Source: Anagrus nilaparvatae
Lineage: Eukaryota; Arthropoda; Insecta; Hymenoptera; Mymaridae
Length of the DNA: 64,000 nt
Assembly: GCA_022575985.1 (NCBI GenBank)
Contig: JAKSXM010000137.1
Span: 12,108,001 to 12,172,000, forward strand
Reading direction: 5' to 3'
The position numbers and the translations under genes are program-made. The notes under the pieces were generated by a model that saw only the letters and a program-made list of their open reading frames with translations, was not told the origin of the DNA and did not search any database. Below, piece after piece: positions 22,060 through 32,979 of the stretch (its first letter is position 1; each line of letters starts with the position of its first letter).

Positions 22060-25000
22060 TTTAATTATTAAAATTTATATTTATCGGAGACAAAACTGCA
22101 AACGTCTCAATTCTTCTGATTATAATTTAATACCAAGAAATGTAAAAATTCTTTGGTTTTAAAATTTATTTTTGAATATTTATCTGCTTTACAAAGCAAA
22201 CATCAACACTTGTTTAAATTGATATTCATAAGCAAACATTTAACGAGACGATTTTGGAATTTTTTTTAATGATATTACATAATGATTCCATAACTACAGC
22301 GAAAAATTCTATCAAAAATTATTTCTAAAAAATAGGTCCTTGTATTCAAAAATAAGATAGATTAGAAAACATAGATAAAAAAAAGTCAAACAGATAAGAA
22401 AAATATATAGAAATTCAAAAATATAAAAATTTTAGATTTTTGAATAAAAATTAAATGGATTTAGTAGAGAAAGTTTATAGAACTACAAATTATATCATTT
22501 TTGGTAAAGATTTATTTCCCTTTGATAAATATTAGTATATAAATCGTTTATTAGGGGGGCCCTGATAAAACTGACGTTTTTTCGGATAATTTTTGAATAT
22601 AAGAAGCAGTTAAAATAAATGCTTGAATTATACTTTAAATAATATATTTTATTTTTAGTTACAAACATGTTTTCAGAAAATACTTTTTTTCAAAATAGCA
22701 AAATTTTGGCCACCTAAAATTGTCGTGCAACGTAGCATTTTTAAAATTTTTCTTAAAATCTGTTACATACATAAATAATATGTATTAAAAATAGTATTGA
22801 TTATTAAAAAAATTTATACACCAAAATGTTTCCGTTTTTAAAAAGATCCCAAAAAGGCATAAATTTCAGCAGGGACTCCTCCTTTTCTTAACTTTATCAA
22901 CCTGTATATAAAAAATTACTTTCAAAATAAGTTGATTAAAAAATTGTCTCGGACTTTTGAAAACTAAAAAAAGCATATAACATTGAAATTTGACAAAAAA
23001 TTTAAAGCTCGCAATTTACGTCCAGGCAGTCAAAAAAAATTTTTTGTCTCTAAATTAAAAATTTTTTCTGATAAATAAGGAAAAAATATTTTTTTAAATA
23101 TTAAATTAATAATCGATTTTATACGAAAAATCGTTTATGCAAAAATTGTAGAATGATAAAGCAGGAATTTGCAATATATTACTTCAGGGTGTAATGCATG
23201 CGATATGAAGTCTTCACAATATATATAGTAATATTATATGCAAGTACATGTATGCTGTATATGTATATATGAGAAATTAATAAATATTTGATACTTTCCA
23301 TACTTACCCAATATAGTAGAATCGCTTGAAATTTATATTATTGGCAAAAATAAATACTTTATGATTGTACCAAGAAAATTGGTTTAAAAAAAATGAATCT
23401 TCGTCATAATAATTGTTGATACATGTGCTGAAGCACTTTAAAAAGTTTTTTAATTGTTTTCAAAAAAAAATTCATTTTTTAATTGGCTCCTTTACGCTAG
23501 TGCATAATATAAAAATGAATTTCTGACCTAAAAAATTTGGTCATTCTCCAGATACAATATTTTTGTTATTTGCTCATATAAGATTGAGTGTATCTGTGTG
23601 GTATACTTATATGTGTTAAACTGTCAACTTGAGCGGAAAACCATGCCATATAAAAGTTAAAATTCAAAAACATAACATTCTGTAAACTCATGTATATTAG
23701 CGTGTATATAAGAATTGAGAATAGAAACACTTTTGAAATTTCATTTGAAATGCTTCATTTTTATCCTCAACGCTAGAAAATAGAAACGTTTGCAACTACT
23801 ATAATAGAAGCCGTAATATTGAATAAAGAAATATGTATATAATATATATATTTGCACGTGAGAGTGTGTTAGTTTAGATTAGATAGTTGAAATAGAGAAA
23901 TTTGTTAGTCTAGTATACGAATAGATTTGCCTAAACAAAATGCATCTAAGACAAATCCTAGTCAAACGACCAGGAAAACAGAAGAGAAGAGTTTCCATTC
24001 ACTCTAGTCACATACACACACACAAATAAAATCGTTTTCCTCTTGTATATGTATTAGTTAAAGTACATGAACTTATGGCAATCCAATGTTTATATGTGTT
24101 GGTAGAAAATACTCATGTTATTCTCTTTGTTGTTTGAGCGAGTTTTCCAATACATTTTCTTGCATTTATACTGTACGCTGGCATTCGTATTTAACTCTCA
24201 TATATTCTATATATACAAGTTTTATGTGTACTTGTGCATGTGGTATGAAAATTTTTTTATTTTACAAACGTGTATGCAGTATATGCACATTACTTGCATA
24301 CTTGAAGTGTATTACATATTTTAGCTATTGAATATTGTAATTACTTTATTTAAACAAGATTTTAAAATGGTTCTTTTGTCCAAAAAAAATAATTTGATTT
24401 ATTGTTATAAATTTTAAAGATTAATAAGACCTTAAAATTATAAATTAAATTGTCCCTTTATTATTTTATTTTTTTGGTTTAATAAAATGTTAAATTATTT
24501 TATTGCATTATCTTTGAAACGTGAATATAAATTTTGCAATTTAAATAATAAATATTTGGAATGAATATTAAAAATAAAGTAAAATAACAAAATTATGTAG
24601 ATTTTAGTAAATTATGTAAAAAATATTGTTTGTACGAAAGATTTCAGGAAAAATATTAGTTGGACTGCAGGGTCGCAAAAATTGGTCTAAAGTATTATTT
24701 TACAAAAATGTAATTTAAATTAACTACTCCAAGGATTTTTAACTTCCAAAAGGAACATTTCTAGATTTTTGATAGCCATTATAATTTTTTTGTTCAATTA
24801 AAAAATGCTAATTTTTCTTGATTTTTTATTATAATTTTAGTTTTTAATATTATGATAATAAGTAAATAAATAAATAAATGTTTATTTAGAATTAAACATT
24901 TTTTTATGTTTTTATCAATATTTTAATATTTTATTAAATAAAATAATTACCAGTTTTTTCCAGATTATGATTTTACTATAATAGATTATCATTAATGAGA

Positions 25001-25475
25001 CAAATGTATAAAAAAATTATTTATAGATCATTTTATTAATTTTAATTTCATTTGATTTTGAACACATATATTTTAATTTGAATTGACTACTTAATTTTAT
25101 TCTTATGTTATTTTTGCTTGAAGTTGTCAAATTAATTTCAAAAAACTTCTAACTGGTTTGTGTGTAACTTGTTTACGTATAACAGTTTTAACATAATAAC
25201 TTCCTAATTATTTTAAGTCCTAGAACCGAAATTTTAATAAGTCCTTACATTGAAAATATTCTAAATCCATTTGACCCCTCTCCCCCTGAATTTGGGATAT
25301 TTTTTCAAATAGTTTTCTCTATAAACATGTTCCATGTTAAAAAAAAATTCCGACTGCCTCAACCAGATTTCAGTAATGGTTATAAAATTTTTTTTTCTGT
25401 GTAGACTGTAGATCATGCACTAACTTTTTTGAGAAATGTTATAGTTAAATTTGCAGGTCATTTTTCGTTTAAGAA
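22060..25475. other. Intergenic stretch between carbonic anhydrase B and the decayed copy C
   Basis: Upstream of carbonic anhydrase B. The first 150 bases should hold its promoter; a TTATAAT string lies near 22119-22125 on the minus strand and a perfect 12-bp palindrome GCTTTGTAAAGC near 22187-22198. The rest is AT-rich with (TA)- and (TG)-biased tracts at 23210-23280 and 23990-24040. Overlapping open frames at 24086-24331 look like chance. No exon, RNA gene or transposon end was recognised. Confidence 0.4.
25145..25345 (+). repeat. Dispersed repeat family R2, copy next to pseudogene C
   Basis: Phrases aactggtttgtg, tataacagtttt, cttcctaattattttaagtc, attctaaatccatttgaccc and ataaacatgttccatg match the family found at 4085-4330 and, inverted, at 10965-11340 and 63590-63775. 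Confidence 0.65.
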
Positions 25476-25801
25476 TCAGTAATAATAGTATATATTTCTT
25501 TCAATTAATGGTTCAACTCTTCTGAAATTTTGAATATCATTATTATTTAGCATCAATCGTCTAAATTCCTAAACAATTCAACTAAATCAGTAATGAAACA
25601 AAAAAATGTTTAATAGAATTTTATTATTCAGATAAATTAAAATTACCTGTAAAAAGTGTTTGCTATGAACATTTAATGATTTAATTTACATATTCCTCAA
25701 ATAAGTATCCAATTACAGCGAGTCCATAATCGTGTTTAGAAGCTTTATCCATACTACCGTAAAACGCTTTCCAATGTACAAGATGAATTTACATTAAAGT
25801 C
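25476..25801 (-). pseudogene. Decayed third alpha-carbonic anhydrase (two exons left)
   Basis: Two minus-strand segments match exons 4 and 6 of the intact paralogues. The segment 25690-25801 follows an acceptor TTAG and reads IHLVHWKAFYGSMDKAS and GLAVIGYLF. The codon just before the zinc-ligand segment is a stop (TAA, where the paralogues have GAA). The segment 25476-25568 also follows TTTAG and reads EFRRLMLNNNDIQNFRRVEP, the family's C-terminal motif with the conserved NFRP changed to NFRR, and then stops. The exon that carries SLTTPPC should lie between them but only 121 bp of unrelated DNA is present. Exons 1-3 were not found upstream. The gene is therefore non-functional through a nonsense change and loss of most exons. 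Confidence 0.85.
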
Positions 25802-26094
25802 CTAATCATTGTTTAATTGTTTAATATTAACAAAATTTAAAAAATTTTCAAAATAATGTTTTATCATTTTCTTTTCTTGATAATGAAAAACCTAAAGAGT
25901 TTTTTTTAATACTTCAGACAGTATCATAATGAAGAACCCTAGAATTTAACAAAATAATAATTTTTAAATACAATATTGAGCAATTGCTAGTATTAGGTGC
26001 CAATATTTCAGAATCAAAATAATCATCTATGAAAAGCTTAAAAGAGATTCACGCAAGTAACTAGTACTTCGGTCAAAATGGGTTGAAAAAAGAT

Positions 26095-26240
26095 CCAGTA
26101 TAAGTTTTTTGGGTCGCTGAACCCGAATCCGGGGTGAAAAGTGGCTGGAAAATAGGGAAAACTTTAATTGACAAAAACTACCCCTTTTTAAGGTTTTTTT
26201 GCAATACTTTGGAACCAGCGCTATAATAATCAAATTATTT
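26095..26240. repeat. Fragment related to foldback family FB
   Basis: The phrases agttttttgggtcgctgaac, cgaatccggggtg, ctggaaaatagggaaaac and gacaaaaactaccccttttt match the arm sequence of FB1 and FB2. Only one arm is present. Confidence 0.6.
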
Positions 26241-26544
26241 CCAATTATTTTTGAGAATTATTAACAAAATATAGAGTTTAGCTAATATGGTACAAAAATT
26301 GGGGTATAAGGGCTAATTAGAAGGATTAAAAACTACGCCCAAAATAAGAAATAATTCAAAAATCACGATTTAAGTTTTTTTTCCTTACTTTTTTTTTAAA
26401 TCAAGCAGATGACGATATTTTATCATTTTCTAACCATTATATAATTTAATAATCACCCTCTAGGGGGTTGAAAATGACCAAAAACTACCCCAAACATTAA
26501 AAATTACACTGGTTAAAAACAGATATCTTACCCGAAAGTGCTTA

Positions 26545-27570
26545 CTAGCAACCCGAATAGAATCTGAAGCAGGTCTGGGCCAGATCAGGCCGTATCTGGG
26601 CCGGATCAGCCCATCCCGGACGGATTTCATAGGTAGCGAGCCAGCAGTATTTGTACGGTACTCGGTCGCTAGCCATACGAAATGAAGTAGGGGCCACACG
26701 CTAAATGTAACGCGGTACTCCGAGGGCACTCAGCCGGCAAGCCGTAGTATTGTTCTGCGCATGCTCTGTATTTAAATAATCTCACGTGTTACCAATAACA
26801 AAGCTATTTTTTTATTACTTTTGCTTATATTTATTCATTATAAATTCGAATCACTTAACTAAAAATAATTAAACTATGACAAAATCACAAGAACAAATTT
26901 ATTTATTTAATTAATTCAGGTTCATGAGTAATAATTTTATTGCGTATGAAAAATATTTTTTTGCAATAAGGTAGCTAATATAAATGTATTTTTATTTGGA
27001 TTTGGATTCTTTTTAAAGCTAAATAAAAATATTCTATATTAGTAATATTTATTAAAAATTAAATAGTTAATTAAAACATAAATCGTTTAAACTATTTCAT
27101 TATAAACTTAGATCTTACAATTGTTTATTTCTTTTATTACAATTCAAAAAAAATAAATAAATGCACAATAATTATTACTAAAAAATAAATAATGCACAAT
27201 AATATTAATATTTATATAAAAAAATAATTATTGAATTATTATTTTTTGTCTGAAATAACAATTTAAATATATGCACATATAATAAAATAATTTAATTATT
27301 TTCTACTCAGTAATAATAATAATAATATAGTACTTCTTTTTTTATTATAGTTTGTTGTTACATATACTATACTTTTGCGAAATGCGCATGCGTAATATGG
27401 CATGCCATCATATGTCCTCCCGAGTACCGCGTTACATTATATGTTATTTTATGCATTTATGCCGTGGGATGGCCTCAGTAGTCGTATGGCTAGCCCGCAG
27501 ATGTCCTGCGTAGTTCCATCTAAGCAATATCTGTTCGGGATACTTCAGATTCTATTCGGGAAGGTCGGAA
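26545..27570. mobile_element. GC-richer inverted-repeat element, about 1 kb
   Basis: The left part (26517-26770) and right part (27385-27570) share, in inverse orientation and in the same order, agatat, cccgaatagaatctgaag, gctagccatacga, aatgtaacgcggtactc and gcgcatgc. The middle is AT-rich and non-coding. The arms are diverged, so I cannot place exact ends or a target duplication. The arms contain short chance open frames, which I do not call genes. Confidence 0.65.
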
Positions 27571-28052
27571 TGGAAGCTTATCTTTTACTTCCCGTTAAAA
27601 TGTAGAGCGCGCTAGTAGTATTACAGGGAGGGAAGTAAAAAAAGCGAGCCGAAAATATTTTTGTAAACAAATAAATAATAAGTGTATAACCTATAATCTC
27701 TGTCTTGGACTTTAAAGTGCATGCATTTTCGGGATAAATTTTTTTATTTTAAAATCTAATTTATTATTATGTTATTATAAAATTATAGCTACTACAAAGT
27801 ATAATATTTTATAAGTGCTAGTAGGTATTTATGTAGTATATTTTAACGCTACTCATATTTTAATGTGCCATGTGGCTAATAGTTTTAAAAAATTTTAAAT
27901 AAATTTTATTTTAGAGCCAAGAGCTAGCTAGCCCTCGTTGCACTCTTGGGCTCCAAATGCCGACAATCATTGAAAAAGAAGTTTATATATACCTGAGAAA
28001 TCAAAAAAATAATTAAAAATGAACGCACTTTCGACTAGACAGAAAGAAATAG

Positions 28053-28386
28053 TAGTCCTGTCGCCAGCAATGCTATTTAATGCCATAAAATCCTAAAATA
28101 GCATAAAAGTTCCATGGAAAAAAATGGGTGGTATTTATGTTTTTTGACCCCCTGAACACGAATCCGGGGTCCGTTTTGCAAAATTCGTGGTCAATTTTTT
28201 TTTATTAAAAAATTATTGGCCAATTTTGCAATAATTTCTTGATAACAAAAAATTGACCACGAAATTCGCAAAACGGACCCCGGATTCGTGTTCAGGGGGT
28301 CAAAAAACATAAATACCACCCATTTTTTTCCATGGAACTTTTATGCTATTTTATGGCATTAAATAGCATTGCTGGCGACAGGACTA
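28053..28386. mobile_element. Near-perfect palindromic element with TAG flanks
   Basis: The arms of about 140 bp are almost identical inverses, from tagtcctgtcgccagcaatg on the left to its inverse ending 28386. They include ccatgga.aaaaatgggtgg and ccccggattcgtgttcaggg. Only about 40 bp of spacer separates them. TAG at 28050-28052 and 28387-28389 could be a 3-bp target duplication. A transcript across it would fold into a very long hairpin. Confidence 0.8.
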
Positions 28387-28389
28387 TAG

Positions 28390-28690
28390 CTATTTATTAA
28401 ACAAGGGATAAAATATTGGTTTTGGCTTTGCATGCAGTTGTATGAACGAGGGAGCGTAACGAGCGAGTGCAGACAGCATCCAAAAGTCGAACCCCATATT
28501 TCGTCCCGTGTTCTAAAAAATAGTTTTACATATAATGGGAAAAAAAGCCGTCTCCCTAGGGCAGAAAAAAGTCTTTTTGATATGTAAAATAGTATACGCA
28601 ACACGTTAAAAAAATGAACGCTCGTTCCTCGGCTGCGCCTCGGGGGTTATACCACGTACGCAGAGGCGGAAGTTCATTTTCCCTCCCTAA
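28390..28690 (-). repeat. Dispersed repeat family R1, copy 3
   Basis: It is the inverse of the copies at 2440-2680 and 9030-9235: gctatttattaaacaaggg, ttttggctttgcatgcagt, aaaagtcgaaccccatattt and cccgtgttctaaaa all match. It abuts the TAG-flanked palindrome on its left and continues into a CpG-rich block (ctcggctgcgcctcggggg). Confidence 0.65.
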
Positions 28691-28930
28691 TCGCGTAATG
28701 TACTATTTAAATAAAAAATAAAAAAATACGTGTCTAATATTATTTTATAAACTACAAAACCAACCAAATAGAATTTCAAAATTTTTTTCATGCATCAAAC
28801 CTATTTCCGATATCATTTAGTCTATATTATAAATTTTATAATTGATACTTACAGAAACAAGGGTAATAATGTTAAAATTTATTTTCAGAATTTTTACCAG
28901 AACTTTTCGTATTAAAAAAGCTGAATAACA

Positions 28931-30485
28931 ATGGCTAGTCAAGGTAAGATTTTTTGATGCTTCATAAATATTCTTCATATTTTAAACAAACAAATTAAAA
29001 TTAAAAAATTTTTCAGAATATAAAAAGGTTAAAAAACAGGATAATCAACTATTAACTAAACATGAATTAATAAACATCCATGACTTAAACGATGACTGTA
29101 TTATTCATATTTTTGAATACTTGACAATAAAGGAAAAATTACTTGTAGAAACTGTTTGTGAAAGATGGAACAGAGTAAGCAAACTTTCATGGACTGGCGT
29201 AAAAAGTTTAAAGTTAAATAATTCATTTAAAGACGAATATTTTAATGCCAATCCCGTAAAAAATACTCACTTTATAATCAAAATTTTGAGAAGATGCAGT
29301 AATTACATAAATAAGTTGGTAATTGAAAGTTTTATAGATAGCGACTTAGATTTAATGCTATTAGTTGCAGAACTTGTACATTATTGTAAAAATATCACTG
29401 AATTAGATTTTAGTTTTAACAATAATATTACTGATGGATTTCTTAAATTAATATTTGAAAGTAATAAAGAATTAAAAATATTGTCATTAAAATACTTATC
29501 AGGTATATCAGGTTATTGCTTATATGGTTTAAATTTCGAAAATATCGAAGAATTAAATATAGATTCTTGCAAATTGAAATCGGACAATTGTTTAAAAGAT
29601 TTGTTATCAAAATTAAAAAATTTGAAGATACTTTCAGTACGCTGTTCCGATGTAAATATATTAATAGATGCTTTAATAAATAGCGAATGTCAAAATTTAT
29701 CCGAATTCAAAATCCGAGGAGAAAATTTTTCAATCGATTATTTGTCTGTAAAAAAACTTACTCAATTATTTTCTAAGCAAAAAAAATTACGTAAATTTGA
29801 TATTTATTATTTTAAATATGATGTAGATAAAAATTTTGTAGACGCTTTATCAGTTGATTATCTTGAAGAAATTTTTAATATTCATTGTAACGAAATTTTC
29901 ATGAATTCTGTAAATCGTTTTAAAAATTTAAAAATACTTTCTTGTTATATGGATGACTTTACTGATCAGTATTCTTATATTTTATCAAAATTGAAAAATC
30001 TTAAAGAACTTGATTTATTGTTTGGTGATTATTCTTTGACTCTGAAAGGAGAAAATTGTTTAAGTAATTTAGAAAATCTTCAATCTATTAGCATTTCTAG
30101 AGAATCAGATAGTTTTGAAGGTAATATTTTTATTCCTTTAAGTAAATGTAAAAATTTAGAAAAAATTAGTATTTTTTTCATGAATTTTACAAAAGAAGAT
30201 AAAGTATTGGAAATTGATACGTTACCAAAATTAATAGATTTAGATCTAACTGGTACCAATATTACAAATAAATCTCTTGATCATATAATTTCGATTGCAA
30301 AAAAATTAAAAAAATGTATTCTTACCTACTGTGACTATGTAGATAATAAAGTTATTGAGATAGCTAAAACTATAAAAAATAATCGTGGTGATACTCATGT
30401 TTTAGAAATAGAAGCAGATGACTCTGGTATTAGTGAAGATTATGATTTGTTTAATAGTTCAGATTTGTTAAAGGTCAGTATTTAA
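28931..30485 (+). CDS. F-box and leucine-rich repeat protein (2 exons, 493 aa)
   Basis: Probable substrate-recognition subunit of an SCF ubiquitin ligase. Exon 1 (28931-28943) is ATG GCT AGT CAA G with donor GTAAGA. A 73-bp intron ends in TTTTTTCAG, and exon 2 (29017-30485) restores a GAA codon and runs to TAA, 1482 nt in all. Residues about 24-62 form an F-box: INIHDLNDDCIIHIFEYL, then a basic stretch and VCERWNRVSK, the usual Skp1-binding helix pattern. From about residue 90 the protein is made of irregular leucine-rich repeats, for example ENIEELNIDSCKL, LKNLKILSVRC, LKNLKELDLLF and LPKLIDLDLTGTNI. No membrane segment is present. It is lysine/asparagine rich, as AT-rich genomes impose. The polyadenylation signal AATAAA is at 30541-30546. 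Which FBXL member it is cannot be said; a fast-evolving lineage-specific copy is possible. Confidence 0.88.
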
Positions 30486-30540
30486 AAATAACAATCAAAA
30501 ATCGTATGAAAATTTTGTATAAATTATCTTGACAATTTTA

Positions 30541-30546
30541 AATAAA
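30541..30546 (+). terminator. Polyadenylation signal of the F-box gene
   Basis: AATAAA lies 55 bp after the stop codon and is followed by a T-rich tract. Confidence 0.6.
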
Positions 30547-30779
30547 GTTTTTTTTATACTGAAAATTATTTTTATATTTTGTTTATACTATTATCAAAAC
30601 CAACATTTAAAAGGGAAATTGATCTCGTGAAATAAAGTTTTAACCCTATAGAAGCTTAAGGTACGTACGTTTCACTATTCAAATATGAGATAATGGGAAA
30701 TAATGAAGGGAAGAGAAATACGTGCTTTCTGGCTGCTGAAAAGAAAAAATAATTGTTCTTTTTAATTTTTTTATGTATG

Positions 30780-31290
30780 GACAAGGGTCGTATAAAATTT
30801 TTCTGCGACAGCAGCGAGAAAATTCGATTTCCTTGGCCGCGCAGCGGCCAGAAAATCGTACTTTCGTGGCTACTGTACAGAAAAAAGTTTTTAAAAAAAG
30901 TTTTCGAAAAATTAGGTTTCAGACTGGAGTTATCGAGTAGAAACGATAATTCTAGATATTAGTACTTTCATAGAAAAAAATTAAGTACTACGTCCAAAAA
31001 GAAAAAAAATAGGAAAAAAATGAGGTATTACATCCAAATTAAAAAAAAAAGTGTATCGAGATTTTTTGGTAAAAAAAATTTGGAAAACAAAATTAGGTCT
31101 TAATACAATAATAGTTGGTACATATCACCGGTTACAATCATACATACATACACACACACACATACACACAAATAGACTTTTTTTAAAAACCGGTTTTTTA
31201 GCTTCCTGAGGTCTCAAAACAAGGTGCTTATAATATATCAAAAAATTAGAAATTAAAATTTGACCTAAAACAATGGTTCCTCTATGAAAA
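30780..31290 (+). repeat. Dispersed repeats: R3 fragment followed by family R4 with (CA)n core
   Basis: At 30780-30870 a fragment (acaagggtcgtataaaattt, ttggccgcgcagcggccag) recurs inverted near 54375-54520. From about 30900, family R4 follows: atcgagtagaaacgataatt, tattagtactttcatag, aattaagtactacgtcc, then catcaccggttacaatcat, a (CATA)/(CA) microsatellite and aaaaaccggttttttagctt. The last phrase contains the palindrome aaaaaccggttttt. It lies between the F-box gene and the tRNA. Confidence 0.7.
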
Positions 31291-31430
31291 AAAAAATTTT
31301 TTTTTTTAATTTAAAACCTATAACTAAAGTTTTTTTTATTAATTTTGAAAAAAATATTTAGAATACTTTTAAAAAATAGCGGGAAAATAATCCAAGCTCC
31401 TCTGTGTGTTTCTGCACCATGCTGGCATAA

Positions 31431-31502
31431 GGCTCGTTGGTCTAGGGGTATGATTCTCGCTTCGGGTGCGAGAGGTCCCGGGTTCAAATCCCGGACGAGC
31501 CC
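31431..31502 (+). tRNA. tRNA-Pro(CGG)
   Basis: A 72-base cloverleaf: acceptor stem GGCTCGT pairs with ACGAGCC, discriminator C. The anticodon stem is CTCGC/GCGAG with loop TTCGGGT, so the anticodon is CGG at 31463-31465 (proline). The T arm is CCCGG-GTTCAAAT-CCCGG. The RNA polymerase III A box (TGGTCTAGGGG) and B box (GGTTCAAATCC) are intact, there is no intron, and a run of nine T at 31511-31519 can end transcription. CCA is not encoded, as usual in eukaryotes. Confidence 0.97.
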
Positions 31503-31510
31503 GTTGTATA

Positions 31511-31519
31511 TTTTTTTTT
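31511..31519 (+). terminator. RNA polymerase III terminator of tRNA-Pro
   Basis: Nine consecutive T begin nine bases after the tRNA 3' end. Confidence 0.8.
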
Positions 31520-31907
31520 GTTATAAATTTTTTTTTTATGTAAAAAGATACTGTTTTTGTTAATTAATTATTCCTATAAATTTTTTTTAAATACAATTTT
31601 TTTTATTTTTTTATTATAAATATTTTTTTTATTAATAATTAAAATTTAAGTTTTTTAAAAATTATTCATTAGATAGCAAATAGTTACTAATTTTTTTTTT
31701 TTTTTTTGAAAGAGTTAAGATTTATTAAAAATTAGGTTTCAATGTGATTAATTGTAATAAAATAATGAAATTAAAGAAATTTCTAAAAAAATTATTTTCA
31801 TTTTGCTTAATTAAAATGTCGATAAAAATGAAATTCTTCTTACCTATTCAGTTGATTTTACCATATGGAACCACGGTATGCAATATTTTTATTTGTTGAT
31901 GTATACT

Positions 31908-31913
31908 TATAAA
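31908..31913 (+). promoter_or_regulatory. TATA-like box before Srp19
   Basis: TATAAA lies 35 bp before the ATG of Srp19, which would leave a very short 5' leader. The spacing is possible but the motif is common by chance here. Confidence 0.3.
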
Positions 31914-31942
31914 GAGACGCTTAACAAAAACAAAACTTAAAA

Positions 31943-32661
31943 ATGGCTTTAATTTGGGATCCTTCAAAAAAACACAGTGATAGAGAAAGGTAAAGTAATG
32001 ATTAAATAATTAAATTTAATAAAATTAACTTGGATATTTTGGAAATTAATAATTATAATTTACATATTCAGATACTTTTTTGATCTAACCTAAATAATGT
32101 ATACAAACATATTTTATTAAAACATTTATAAATTATTTGTTTACTAAAGCGTAACTTATTGTTTTATTAGATATTAAAAATTATTTTATTATCTGAATAT
32201 TTTCGTAGATTAATGTGGCCTAAATATAAAATTCAAAAGTTCTTATAATTTATTTTTTTTTAAATAGGTGGATTTGTATTTACCCTGCATACATAAACAG
32301 TAAAAAATCTTTAGCAGATGGTAGAAAAATATCAAAAGATAAATGTGTAGAAAATCCAACACATCAAGAAATCCGTGATGTACTTACTGCTGCTGAATTT
32401 AAAGTTGGTGTAGAAAATAAATTGTATTCTCGAGAAAGAAGTAAAGAATTATTATGCAGAGGCCGAATTCGAGTTCAATTAAAAAATGATGATGGTACAC
32501 CATGTAAACCTGAATTTCCAACAAGAGATTCTGTTCTTGCTTATGTAGGTACAACAATTCCCAAATTAAAAACTCGTCAAGGTAAACAAGCTACTACTGA
32601 ACAAGTAACATCACAAGCTTCAAACACATCTAAAAAAGGTAAAGGAAAAGGAAGAAGATGA
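31943..32661 (+). CDS. Srp19: Signal recognition particle 19 kDa protein (2 exons, 146 aa)
   Basis: Binds the tips of helices 6 and 8 of SRP RNA in the nucleolus and cytoplasm, which prepares the RNA for SRP54 and so allows secreted proteins to reach the ER. Exon 1 (31943-31989) encodes MALIWDPSKKHSDRE and ends in phase 2 at GTAAAG. Exon 2 (32268-32661) follows TTTAAATAG and completes an Arg codon. The family signatures are clear: RWICIYPAYINSKKSLADGR, ENPTHQEIRDVL, the conserved Y-R-R/K core LYSRERSKELLCRGRIRVQL and FPTRDSVLAYVG. It ends in the usual lysine-rich tail KKGKGKGRR. Length equals that of the insect and human family (about 144 aa). It is convergent with the next gene; stops are about 320 bp apart. 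Confidence 0.97.
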
Positions 32662-32822
32662 AATTAATGAATTTAATAAGACATTAAAGTCTGAATTATT
32701 GTTACAATTATTTTTTCCATTAATTATATCAATCGTATAAAATTATAAAATGTTTTTAGTTTCATATAGTTTAGTGTTGTAAATAATTTGGTTTTGCATT
32801 TTTTTTCTGGTTAAAAATTTTT

Positions 32823-32828
32823 AATAAA
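32823..32828 (+). terminator. Polyadenylation signal of Srp19
   Basis: AATAAA lies 162 bp after the Srp19 stop. About 45 bp further on, TTTATT strings near 32868-32880 could serve the convergent gene on the other strand. Confidence 0.5.
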
Positions 32829-32979
32829 TTATTTATATTAAAACTTTATGAAATAACTTTCTTCTTTTTTTATTTATTTATAATATTTTTTACAAAATAA
32901 GCTTTTAAAAAAATAAAAAATTTTGTTTAAAATACAAATACATACTTATATTAATAAATAATTGTAATGAATTTCATTA

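Noticed and set aside
21800..22162. 120-codon plus-strand open frame
   Set aside because: Antisense to exons 1-2 of carbonic anhydrase B; its lysine/isoleucine-rich tail is intronic.
24086..24331. Two overlapping cysteine/tyrosine-rich plus-strand frames as a secreted peptide
   Set aside because: They overlap in different frames over TG/TA-biased DNA, have no splice signals and no clear signal peptide.
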